From Christiangramia crocea (GTDB taxonomy: Bacteria; Bacteroidota; Bacteroidia; Flavobacteriales; Flavobacteriaceae), in the NCBI RefSeq assembly GCF_022410465.1, contig NZ_JAJSON010000025.1:667961-731960 (forward strand): a stretch of DNA of 64,000 bases, read 5' to 3'. The notes below the pieces were generated by a model that was not told where the DNA came from, made no database searches, and worked only from the letters and a program-made list of their open reading frames with translations. A program made the translations under genes and the position numbers. Shown here piece by piece: positions 1 to 11,577 of this stretch. Position 1 is the first letter of the stretch. The number at the start of each line of letters is the position of its first letter.

Positions 1-157
1 AAGGTTATCCTTATCAAATGCTAGAGTTTATGCTAGTGGATTTAACCTTTTAACCCTTACCGAAGTGGAAGATTATGATCCGGAAGGTTTTAGTGAAAGC
101 GGACAGTTCTATCCACAACAGAAAATTATAAACCTAGGATTAAACGTTCAATTCTAA
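1..157 (+). CDS. SusC-type TonB-dependent outer membrane transporter, C-terminal end only
   Basis: Only the last 51 codons are inside the window; the gene starts upstream of it. The translated end contains RVYASGFNLLTLTEVEDYDP, typical of the last beta-strands of SusC/RagA proteins (the R-V-Y-x-S-x-x-N-L-L-T pattern), and finishes in the aromatic residue (QF) usual for outer membrane barrels. A SusD gene follows 9 bases later, which is the standard susC-susD order. By family knowledge it imports oligosaccharides released at the surface, driven by TonB; by context the substrate is arabinogalactan-derived. Only the C-terminus supports the call. Confidence 0.85.
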   Translation, partial: RLSLSNARVYASGFNLLTLTEVEDYDPEGFSESGQFYPQQKIINLGLNVQF

Positions 158-166
158 AAATATACT

Positions 167-1858
167 ATGAAAAATATATTCAACATTAAATTAATATATG
201 CCGCTCTTATTAGCAGTATATTATTAACAGGATGCGAAAAGGATTTTTTGGAAATAACACCAACAGATCGTGTTTCGGATGCTGCGATCCTCTCAGACTC
301 TACCCTATTTGAAGCATTTGTGATAAATAGATACCTAGGGGTTCGCCTTACCAATAAAGAAGGTGACGGAAGTTTACCCGGATTTGGCCGGGGATTCGAA
401 TATGCCATGTGGAGTTCCCTTACCGATGAATCCATCTATAACAATGATGATAATACCTGGTTAATACAGCAGGGACAATTATCTCCCGAAAATACCGGAA
501 TAGCCGGTACCTTTTGGGGACGTAGTTATAGGAGCATTAGGGAAATAAACTACGCTTTGGCTAATATTGATGATTTACAAATGAGTCAATCTCACAAGAA
601 TCTTCTTAAAGCTGAATTACATTTTATACGTGCTTACCGCTACCATGATCTTATCAGAAATTATGGTCGCGTAGTCCTGGTTGGGGATAGAGTAGCTGAA
701 CTGGGAGATGATTTTTCAGATCCGTCATTATTCGAGAGAAGTTCCATACAGGAAGGAATTGACTATGCAATAAGTGAATTGAATCTCGCTATTGAAGGAT
801 TACCGGTTAACAACAACGCTAACTGGCAGGAAGGTCGTGCCACAAAAGGTGCTGCCATGGGTCTAAAATCAAGATTACTGCTGTATGCTGCCAGCCCTCT
901 TTATACAGAAGGTTCTACAGATACACAGAAGTGGGCTGAAGCTGCTCAGGCTGCTAAAGAAGTTATGGATCTTGGAGTTTACAATCTTTATCCGGATTAC
1001 AGTGAACTTTTCCTAACCCCGGGATCAAATAGTGAAATAATCTTTGCAAGATATTATAACCTTAACCAGTTACATACTCACCTGGAGATTGCCAACGGAC
1101 CCAATGGTTATGGCGGATGGGGTGGAAATGTACCATTACAGAATCTTGTAGACGATTATGAAATGGAAGATGGTAGTGAATTTAGCTGGAATGACCCTGA
1201 AGAAGCTAAAAACCCGTACGAAAACCGTGACCCAAGATTCTATGAGACCATATTATATAATGGTGCGGAGTACAGAGGAAGAGAAGTTGAAACCTTCGTA
1301 CCAGGGGGACTGGACAGCCAGGATGGTCCTGCTAACTGGAACACTAGTAAAAGTGGATATTATCTTAGAAAATTTATTGATGAAGATTTACCAATCCAGA
1401 ATCCATGGGGAGCTGCAGGAATACAAAACTGGATCTATATAAGATATGCTGAAATTTTACTGAATTATGCTGAAGCTAAGAATGAAGCCGGCGGGCCGGA
1501 TGAATCGGTTTATGCAGCAATCGACGCAATAAGGGAAAGAGCAGGCATGCCTCCTCTTCCTGAAGGTCTTTCTCAATCAGAAATGAGAGAAAGAATACGT
1601 CATGAAAGAAGAATTGAATTAGCCTTTGAAGAACATCGCTTTTATGACGTTAGACGTTGGTTGATTGCCAACGAGACAGCAAATGAACCAGCTAAGGGAA
1701 TTACCATTACCAAAGATGATAATGGAGATCTTTCCTATGAAATCAAAACAGCTCTTGAGGGACGTAGTTTTAAAGAGAAGCATTACTGGTTACCAATTCC
1801 ACGTGCCGAGATTTTAGCTTCAGATAACCAGCTTGAGCAAAATCCAGGATATAACTAA
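167..1858 (+). CDS. SusD/RagB-family surface glycan-binding lipoprotein
   Basis: A 563-residue SusD-like protein with a lipoprotein signal peptide (hydrophobic run ending LLTGC, Cys about residue 23). Family marks seen: the N-terminal DFLEITPTD segment after the lipid Cys, a TPR-like helical N-terminal half, and the C-terminal block RIELAFEEHRFYDVRRW. SusD proteins cap the SusC barrel and capture oligosaccharides at the outer surface. It is coupled to the partial susC just upstream and heads the arabinogalactan-type enzyme series. Its C-terminal half closely resembles that of the second SusD of this window (24373-26016), so the two are probably paralogues. A hairpin follows the gene. Confidence 0.95.
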   Translation: MKNIFNIKLIYAALISSILLTGCEKDFLEITPTDRVSDAAILSDSTLFEAFVINRYLGVRLTNKEGDGSLPGFGRGFEYAMWSSLTDESIYNNDDNTWLIQQGQLSPENTGIAGTFWGRSYRSIREINYALANIDDLQMSQSHKNLLKAELHFIRAYRYHDLIRNYGRVVLVGDRVAELGDDFSDPSLFERSSIQEGIDYAISELNLAIEGLPVNNNANWQEGRATKGAAMGLKSRLLLYAASPLYTEGSTDTQKWAEAAQAAKEVMDLGVYNLYPDYSELFLTPGSNSEIIFARYYNLNQLHTHLEIANGPNGYGGWGGNVPLQNLVDDYEMEDGSEFSWNDPEEAKNPYENRDPRFYETILYNGAEYRGREVETFVPGGLDSQDGPANWNTSKSGYYLRKFIDEDLPIQNPWGAAGIQNWIYIRYAEILLNYAEAKNEAGGPDESVYAAIDAIRERAGMPPLPEGLSQSEMRERIRHERRIELAFEEHRFYDVRRWLIANETANEPAKGITITKDDNGDLSYEIKTALEGRSFKEKHYWLPIPRAEILASDNQLEQNPGYN

Positions 1859-1891
1859 AATTTAATTTTTGTTTCAGTAGTTAGTTTTTAT

Positions 1892-1926
1892 CGGCTGTAT
1901 CCGGACCTTCAGGTCGGATACAGTCG
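1892..1926 (+). terminator. Hairpin after susD, probable attenuating terminator
   Basis: Left arm CGGCTGTATCCGGACC and right arm GGTCGGATACAGTCG pair along their whole length apart from one bulged G, closing a TTCA loop. An AT-rich stretch ending in a T run follows. It lies in the 129-base gap between susD and the GH30 gene. The position suggests partial termination or mRNA stabilisation, so that susCD transcripts outnumber those of the enzymes; this role is inferred. Confidence 0.6.
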
Positions 1927-1987
1927 ATTTATAAATTTTTAAGTAGAAGACAGGCCTACTAACCTAGTACAACTCTTAATCTTTAAA

Positions 1988-3571
1988 ATGAAAATTAAAA
2001 GACATTTTTTTATACAAGGACTAATACTAAATTTCTCCTTCCTTATATTATTTGCCAGCTGTGTATCCTGCCAGGAGAATGAAGATCTGAATGAATCAAT
2101 ACCTCCTCCTGAGAAGGAAGATGGGAGAATAAGTTTAATTATTGACCCAAGCCTAACCTATCAAACCATAGATAATTTTGGAGCAAGTGATGCCTGGTCC
2201 ACCCAATTTGTTGGAAGATGGCCAGAAGCCAAGAAAAATGCCATGGCTGATCTTCTATTCAGCTCAGAAAATGATGAACAGGGCAATCCTCTAGGTATTG
2301 GCCTTTCATTATGGCGATTCAACCTGGGAGCGGGAAGTGCTGCACAGGGATCTTCCAGTGGTATCTCAGACTCCTGGAGAAGAGGTGAGTCGTTTGTGGT
2401 GCCGCAAACCGGGGAATATAACTGGTCAAAAATGGCCGGACAGGTTTGGTTTGCCAATGCAGCTAAATCTCTTGGGGTTGAAAAACTACTTGTTTTCACC
2501 AATAGCCCCCCCGTTACAATTACCAGAAATGGCAAAGCCTTTACCAGTGATCCAAATCTTTCCAATTTAGCTCCGGAAAATTATGATGATTTTGCCATTT
2601 ATCTGGCTAATGTAGTTGAAGGAATGGCAGAAATGGGTTTGGAAGTTGATTATATAAGCCCTGTTAATGAACCCCAATGGGACTGGACAGGAGGCCAGGA
2701 AGGAACTCCTTTCTGGAATAATGAAATTGCGGGAATTGTAAGGGCTATTAGCTCAGAGTTCACCGAAAGGAATCTGACTCAAAAAATAGATCTACCCGAG
2801 GCAGGACAGATTAATTACCTGTATGAAACAGGAAATAAACCGGGACGATCAGATCAGATTGACGATTTTTTTAATACTTCTTCAGAAAACTATATTGGTG
2901 ATCAGGACTTAGTGAGCAAGGTTATTTCCGGTCATAGCTACTTCACTACTTCCCCCTATTCCAATATGGTTTCCATGCGCAAAAATCTTGATTCCAAGCT
3001 TGAAAGTATCCCGAATCTAAAATATTGGATGTCTGAATACTGTATTTTAGGTGATAATGCGGGTGAAATTGAAGGAAATGGTAGGGATTTAGGAATAAAC
3101 CCGGCTTTATATATTGCCCGTGTTATCCATAGTGACCTAACTGTTTCTAATGCATCTGCATGGCACTGGTGGCTGGCAATTTCGCCTTATAATTATAAGG
3201 ATGGGCTGATCTATGTAGACAAAAATGAACAAAACGGAAATTTTTATGAAAGCAAAATGTTATGGGCTCTTGGAAATTATAGCCGCTTTATAAGACCAGG
3301 ATTTCGAAGGATCAAAATAAGTTCTTCTAACTCTAATAAGGATTTCCTATATTCTGCCTACAAAAATCCTGAAACAGGAGAAAAAATAGTTGTTATTGTT
3401 AATTCCAAATACGAAGACATTTCTATCGATCTGGAAGCAAAAGGCAATGAAATTAAGGATTTAACTGCTTATGTAACTTCTCCTGTAAAAAACCTGGAAA
3501 AAATGAACCTTCAATTAAACGATTCGTATAAGATTCCAAAAAGATCCATAACCACATTGATCTTCAACTAA
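1988..3571 (+). CDS. GH30 glycoside hydrolase, probable endo-beta-1,6-galactanase
   Basis: A 527-residue secreted or lipidated enzyme (hydrophobic leader with Cys at LFASCVSC). The body is a GH30 (beta/alpha)8 barrel: IDNFGASDAWS near the N-terminus, the acid/base Glu228 in SPVNEPQW and the nucleophile Glu350 in YWMSEYC, followed by a C-terminal beta-sandwich of about 80 residues (KIVVIVNSKYED). GH30 covers xylanases, glucosylceramidases and beta-1,6-galactanases. The neighbours (three GH2, GH43 exo-galactanase type, GH16) point to beta-1,6-galactan side chains of type II arabinogalactan rather than xylan. The family call is firm; the substrate is inferred. The next gene starts 7 bases after its stop. 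Confidence 0.88.
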   Translation: MKIKRHFFIQGLILNFSFLILFASCVSCQENEDLNESIPPPEKEDGRISLIIDPSLTYQTIDNFGASDAWSTQFVGRWPEAKKNAMADLLFSSENDEQGNPLGIGLSLWRFNLGAGSAAQGSSSGISDSWRRGESFVVPQTGEYNWSKMAGQVWFANAAKSLGVEKLLVFTNSPPVTITRNGKAFTSDPNLSNLAPENYDDFAIYLANVVEGMAEMGLEVDYISPVNEPQWDWTGGQEGTPFWNNEIAGIVRAISSEFTERNLTQKIDLPEAGQINYLYETGNKPGRSDQIDDFFNTSSENYIGDQDLVSKVISGHSYFTTSPYSNMVSMRKNLDSKLESIPNLKYWMSEYCILGDNAGEIEGNGRDLGINPALYIARVIHSDLTVSNASAWHWWLAISPYNYKDGLIYVDKNEQNGNFYESKMLWALGNYSRFIRPGFRRIKISSSNSNKDFLYSAYKNPETGEKIVVIVNSKYEDISIDLEAKGNEIKDLTAYVTSPVKNLEKMNLQLNDSYKIPKRSITTLIFN

Positions 3572-3578
3572 CTAAATT

Positions 3579-5993
3579 ATGAACAGGATAAATTATAAAC
3601 ATCTATTAGCCTTATTGATATTATTGATTCTTAATACTGAATTATCAGCACAACAAGCTGGAAAAGAACTTTTCAATGAAGGCTGGAGTTTTAAGAAAGG
3701 TGACAGCACTGAGGTATTTTCCAATTCTGACTGGAGAAGCGTACAACTGCCACACGACTGGAGTATTGAAGGTCCATTCAATTCAAGATGGGCCAGTGGT
3801 ACCGGATTTCTTCCAGGTGGAATTGGCTGGTATAAGAAGAGTTTTGATATAGCCGATTATAGCCCGGAAAAAACATATTCTATCTACTTTGATGGTGTTT
3901 ATAAGAACTCTGAGGTCTGGATCAACGGACATTATCTTGGGAAAAGACCAAACGGGTTTATCCCTTTTCAGTATGAGCTTACCCCCTACCTTAAGGCAAA
4001 TGATAATCAAATAATTGTTAAAGCAGATCACACCCAACATGCAGATTCCAGATATTATACAGGATCTGGAATTTATCGAAATGTATATCTACTGAAACAA
4101 AACCCAGTACATTTCGCACAATGGGGTGTTTTCTTTACTACCCCTGAAATTTCTGAAAACAGCTCAAAAGCTAAGGTTTCAGTAGAAGTTAGAAACAAAA
4201 CCAAGGATACCGTTCAGACGATCATTCATGCAGAATTATTTGATAAACAGGGCAATGTTGTGGCTACTAAAGATAAACCGCTTTGGCTAAGACCCGGAAA
4301 ACAGAATTATGTAGAATTGAATTTCTATGTTTCTGATCCAAAACTCTGGTCCCCGGAAAATCCAAATCTCTATGATCTAAAAGTCAGTATTCAAAAAGCC
4401 GATCACTCGGTTGTCGATGTCTGGGAGCAAAAAGTCGGATTTAGAACTTTTAGATTTGACGCAGACAAGGGCTTTTTTCTCAATGGAGAGAATATGCTAA
4501 TAAAGGGAGTTTGCATTCACCACGATGCCGGAGCTTTAGGTGCGGCTGTACCAAAAGAGGTATGGAGGGAAAGATTTGAAACCATTAAGGAACTAGGTGC
4601 CAATGCAATCAGGATGAGCCATTATCCTCATCAGGATTATATCTATGACCTGGCTGATGAAATGGGATTCCTGGTTCAGGATGAAGCTTTTGACGAGTGG
4701 GAGTTCGGAAAGAATAAATGGATCACTGGCTGGAATGTGGGAACTCCTGGCAATGATGGTTCTCATGAAGAGTTTGCAGAATGGGGAACACAGGATGTTC
4801 AGGATATGATTAGACGTAATAGAAACCATGTTTCTATCATCATGTGGAGTATTGGAAATGAAGTAGATTATCCCAATGATCCTTATAGCCATCCAGTACT
4901 GGACGAAGGTCGAAATCCGCAGATCTATGGGAAAGGCTATCAGCCCCAAAATCCCCCAGTTGAACAGTTAGGAAAACTGGCCAATGAATTAGTGAAAGCT
5001 GCCAAAATGTTCGATACTACAAGAGTGGTAACTGCTGCGCTCGCAGGAGTTACCATGTCTAATTATACTATCTATCCTGAAGTTCTGGATATTGTTGGCT
5101 ACAATTATCAGGAATTCAGGTATGAAGAAGACCATAAAGCTTTTCCCGATAGAGTGATCTACGGGAGTGAAAACGGAGATGCACTTGATGCATGGTTGGC
5201 GGTGAAAGAAAATGATTATATCTCTTCACAATTCCTGTGGACCGCATTCGACTTTATGGGCGAAGCAAGGGAATGGCCAAACAGAAGTAGTGGCGCGGGA
5301 ATCATAGACCTGGCGGGAAAACCAAAACCCGATTTTTATTTTAGAAAAAGTCTCTGGAGTGAAGAACCAATGATTTTTTTAGGAATAACCGATAGTAAAA
5401 GCAATGTTCTGGGAAGAAGAAACATCGAAGAGTCCTGGACCGGCAATAATGGAGAATCCAAATGGGTAACCGTTTATACAAATACTGAAGAAGCCGAATT
5501 ATTTCTGAATGATAGATCTTTAGGCAGACAAAAAGCAACTTATTCGAACGAAAAAATGATCGCCTGGGAAGTTCCTTTTGAAAAAGGAGAACTAAAAGCA
5601 ATAGGGTATATTAATGGAAAAAAAGTGGCCGAATACAACGTAGAGACCTTTGGTAAAGCCTCTAAAATTCAAACCTTAATTAATAAGGATTCTTTCTCAA
5701 AAAAAGGCGACATCATTCTTCTTGATCTTCTACTGATGGACAATCAGGGAAATCAAATAACCGATCAGGACCAGATAATTGATTTTGAAATCAATGGACC
5801 CGGAAAAATTCTTGGCCTTGAAAGCGGTGACCGTAACAGTCATGAAAATTATCAGGCATCCCAAAGAAAAACATACCGGGGTAAACTAAGGGCTTATATC
5901 CAGATAACAGATGATTCAGATCAAAATCTGGAAATAAGCATAATAAGTGAAGATTTTGGTAAGGAAAGAGTGAAAGTCAAAAAAATAATATAA
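3579..5993 (+). CDS. GH2 glycoside hydrolase, beta-galactosidase-like, with DUF4982-type C-terminus
   Basis: An 804-residue exported enzyme: signal peptide ending in ELSAQQ, GH2 sugar-binding domain (about 30-185, with DGVYKNSEVWINGHYLG), immunoglobulin-like domain (about 190-290), then the catalytic barrel. Acid/base Glu428 lies in MWSIGNEVDY and nucleophile Glu531 in YGSENGD. A DUF4982-like sandwich (EAELFLNDRSLG) and a last beta domain complete it. This architecture is common in Bacteroidota beta-galactosidases. In this locus it would trim terminal galactose from arabinogalactan side chains. Beta-glucuronidase or another beta-glycosidase activity cannot be excluded from sequence alone. Confidence 0.9.
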   Translation: MNRINYKHLLALLILLILNTELSAQQAGKELFNEGWSFKKGDSTEVFSNSDWRSVQLPHDWSIEGPFNSRWASGTGFLPGGIGWYKKSFDIADYSPEKTYSIYFDGVYKNSEVWINGHYLGKRPNGFIPFQYELTPYLKANDNQIIVKADHTQHADSRYYTGSGIYRNVYLLKQNPVHFAQWGVFFTTPEISENSSKAKVSVEVRNKTKDTVQTIIHAELFDKQGNVVATKDKPLWLRPGKQNYVELNFYVSDPKLWSPENPNLYDLKVSIQKADHSVVDVWEQKVGFRTFRFDADKGFFLNGENMLIKGVCIHHDAGALGAAVPKEVWRERFETIKELGANAIRMSHYPHQDYIYDLADEMGFLVQDEAFDEWEFGKNKWITGWNVGTPGNDGSHEEFAEWGTQDVQDMIRRNRNHVSIIMWSIGNEVDYPNDPYSHPVLDEGRNPQIYGKGYQPQNPPVEQLGKLANELVKAAKMFDTTRVVTAALAGVTMSNYTIYPEVLDIVGYNYQEFRYEEDHKAFPDRVIYGSENGDALDAWLAVKENDYISSQFLWTAFDFMGEAREWPNRSSGAGIIDLAGKPKPDFYFRKSLWSEEPMIFLGITDSKSNVLGRRNIEESWTGNNGESKWVTVYTNTEEAELFLNDRSLGRQKATYSNEKMIAWEVPFEKGELKAIGYINGKKVAEYNVETFGKASKIQTLINKDSFSKKGDIILLDLLLMDNQGNQITDQDQIIDFEINGPGKILGLESGDRNSHENYQASQRKTYRGKLRAYIQITDDSDQNLEISIISEDFGKERVKVKKII

Positions 5994-6101
5994 ACAGGAC
6001 AAAATAGAAGTTCCTTTTTGGAGGATTTCAATAAAAAAATAAAATTTCATTATCATAAATTTTAAGTGTAATTTAAACACCTGAATTTGTTTTGTGAATA
6101 A

Positions 6102-9233
<3,132 letters not shown>

Positions 9234-9246
9234 AATTGAAATACTC

Positions 9247-10245
9247 ATGCAATTAAAATTCATATTATGCATACTGATCTTACTGCCCTTGGCCAGTCTT
9301 GCCCAGGAAAAAAAACTTAGAAAACAGATACCCCTGGATTCGATAAGACTAAGCGATCCTTTTATCCTGGCAGATGAGAACACCTCTACCTATTTTATGA
9401 CCGGCTCTGGTGGCAAAATGTGGAAAAGTAAAGATTTAGCATTCTGGACCGGTCCGTTTGATGTGGTAAAGCATGATCCTGATTCCTGGATGGGAAAAAA
9501 CCCGATGATATGGGCGGCAGAACTACACAAATACAAGGGGAAATATTACTATTTTGCCACTTTCACCAATAGGGATATAAAGATCGATACGGTTAAAGGA
9601 AATGTTATTGAGCGCCGCGCAAGCCATGTGCTAGTAAGTGACAAACCAGACGGCCCATATGTTCCCATGAAAGATGATACATATTTACCTCCAGATAAAC
9701 CGACTTTAGACGGGACATTATGGGTAGACCAACAGGATACTCCTTATATGATCTATTGTCATGAATGGTTGCAGAACTGGGATGGAACCATGGAGAAAAT
9801 TGAATTGAAACCAGATCTAAGTGGCTCTCTTGGTAAAGGTGAAATTCTTTTCAGGGCCAGCGACTCCCCATGGAGCAAGGAAAAGAATGATGAAGGTAAA
9901 ACCATTCCCAATAAAGTGACCGATGGCCCATTCATTTTTAGAACTCAAACCGGAAAATTAGGCATGCTATGGACAAGTTGGGTGCACGATGATTATACAC
10001 AAGGTGTTGCTTACTCTGAGAGCGGAACCATAGACGGTCCATGGATTCAGGAAGAAGAGCCTATTACCCCGCCCAATTATGGTCACGGAATGCTGTTCAC
10101 TAATTTCGATGGACAGTTATTAATGTCTTTACATAGCCACCGTGTAGGAGAAAACGGAAGGTATATACGCCATCCAAAACTCTTTAAAGTTGATATATCA
10201 GGAGATAAACTGGTTGTTGGCGAAAGCTATGATCCTGGTGAATAG
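9247..10245 (+). CDS. GH43-like five-bladed propeller glycosidase
   Basis: A 332-residue secreted protein with a signal peptide ending SLAQ. GH43 marks: SDPFILAD (general base Asp), WAAELHKYKGKYYYFA and PTLDGTLWVD (pKa-modulating Asp). At the usual acid position, where most GH43 enzymes have Glu in EGP, it reads VTDGPFIF, so an Asp replaces the Glu. Family members act on arabinose-, xylose- or galactose-containing glycans; by context an arabinofuranosidase or galactan-acting enzyme. I do not assign a subfamily. It starts 13 bases after the LacZ-type gene, in one transcription unit with it. Confidence 0.82.
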   Translation: MQLKFILCILILLPLASLAQEKKLRKQIPLDSIRLSDPFILADENTSTYFMTGSGGKMWKSKDLAFWTGPFDVVKHDPDSWMGKNPMIWAAELHKYKGKYYYFATFTNRDIKIDTVKGNVIERRASHVLVSDKPDGPYVPMKDDTYLPPDKPTLDGTLWVDQQDTPYMIYCHEWLQNWDGTMEKIELKPDLSGSLGKGEILFRASDSPWSKEKNDEGKTIPNKVTDGPFIFRTQTGKLGMLWTSWVHDDYTQGVAYSESGTIDGPWIQEEEPITPPNYGHGMLFTNFDGQLLMSLHSHRVGENGRYIRHPKLFKVDISGDKLVVGESYDPGE

Positions 10246-10283
10246 GGTTACCCCCATTAAACCATCAAAATCGACATTTTGAT

Positions 10284-11573
10284 TTGAAAAAATTACTTTT
10301 ATTAACCGTTTGTCTAATATTAACTTCCTGTTCCGGAATAAAGACAACCACTTCCGAAGTTGGAAAGGGATGGGCAAAGAATTCAGTGAATACGGTAATT
10401 TTCAGAAAGAATGCGATTATCTCCAATAAAAACTATCAGTTTACTGCATACTATGATAACAGTAGCAATCTGATCCTTGCGAAAAGGAGGTTAGATAAAA
10501 GTACCTGGGAAGTACATAAGACCAGGTATAAAGGAAATAGCAAGGATGCACATAATGCAATTAGTATCGCCCTGGACGGAGACGGTTATCTGCATGTGAG
10601 CTGGGACCATCATGATACTAACTTACGCTATGCGATTAGTAAAAAACCTTCGGGTCTCGAACTGGGAAATGAGCTTAAAATGACAGGAAAGCTGGAAGAA
10701 AAAGTTTCCTATCCGCAATTCTATAAGCTGCCCAACGGCAATCTTTTATTTATGTATCGCTCCGGGCAGTCTGGAAGAGGAAGCCTCGTTTTAAACCGTT
10801 TCAACAACAAAACCAAAACATGGGAGCAGATTCACGAAAACCTTATTAATGGTGAGGAGCAGCGTAACGCCTATTGGCAGGCTACTGTAGATAGAGATGG
10901 AAATATTCATCTTTCCTGGGTATGGAGAGAATCCTGGGATGTAGCCACCAATCATGATCTTGCTTACGCAGTTTCTAAAGATAACGGCCAGACGTGGGAA
11001 AGGTCTGACGGAGAAAAATATGAGCTCCCCATTACCGCGGCTACGGCAGAGTATGCCTGGAAGATACCTCAGAATAGCAATCTGATCAATCAAACATCTA
11101 TGACTACTGATCGTGATGGAAACCCCTATATAGCCAGTTACTGGAATGAAGGAGGAAAGACACAATATCATTTAGTCTATCTGGAAAATGGAGAATGGAA
11201 AAAGGAAAATACAGGTTTTAGAAAAACCAGTTTCGATCTTAGCGGAGGAGGAACCAAAAAAATCCCCATTTCCCGACCTGAAATTATGGTGAATTCAGGT
11301 AAGGCTTATCTGTTATTCCGCGATGCTGAAAGAGATAATAAAATTTCCCTTGCCTATAAAAACATCAGCAAAGGAGAATCATGGAAAATTAAAGACCTTA
11401 CCTCCTATTCTGTAGGCGAATGGGAACCTAATTATGATCTGGAATTATTCAGCTTAAAAAAAGAACTTCACATATTTGTCCAAAACGTCAGCCAGATGGA
11501 TAGTGAAGGTTTATCAACACAAGAACCTACACCAGTAAAAATACTGAAAGTTAAAAGTCTACCTAAAAAATAA
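10284..11573 (+). CDS. BNR_4-type propeller lipoprotein, GH145/PL42-like rhamnose-glucuronate cleaving candidate
   Basis: A 429-residue lipoprotein (leader ending LILTSC). The start is TTG: no ATG fits, and TTG gives a normal lipoprotein signal. The body is a BNR_4-type beta-propeller with repeats such as DGDGYLHVSWDHH, DRDGNIHLSWVW and DRDGNPYIASYW. Relatives include GH145 alpha-L-rhamnosidases acting on Rha-alpha-1,4-GlcA of arabinogalactan, PL42 rhamnose-glucuronate lyases, and PL24/25 ulvan lyases. The nearby GH105 and GH154 genes favour a role at Rha-GlcA caps; GH105 in particular would be needed if this is a lyase. Family placement is likely; the choice between hydrolase and lyase is open. 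Confidence 0.75.
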   Translation: MKKLLLLTVCLILTSCSGIKTTTSEVGKGWAKNSVNTVIFRKNAIISNKNYQFTAYYDNSSNLILAKRRLDKSTWEVHKTRYKGNSKDAHNAISIALDGDGYLHVSWDHHDTNLRYAISKKPSGLELGNELKMTGKLEEKVSYPQFYKLPNGNLLFMYRSGQSGRGSLVLNRFNNKTKTWEQIHENLINGEEQRNAYWQATVDRDGNIHLSWVWRESWDVATNHDLAYAVSKDNGQTWERSDGEKYELPITAATAEYAWKIPQNSNLINQTSMTTDRDGNPYIASYWNEGGKTQYHLVYLENGEWKKENTGFRKTSFDLSGGGTKKIPISRPEIMVNSGKAYLLFRDAERDNKISLAYKNISKGESWKIKDLTSYSVGEWEPNYDLELFSLKKELHIFVQNVSQMDSEGLSTQEPTPVKILKVKSLPKK

Positions 11574-11577
11574 TAAC

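Noticed and set aside
2161..2565. 134-codon open frame on the - strand inside the GH30 gene
   Set aside because: It lies fully opposite a gene with intact catalytic motifs, has no recognisable domain and no separate start signal.
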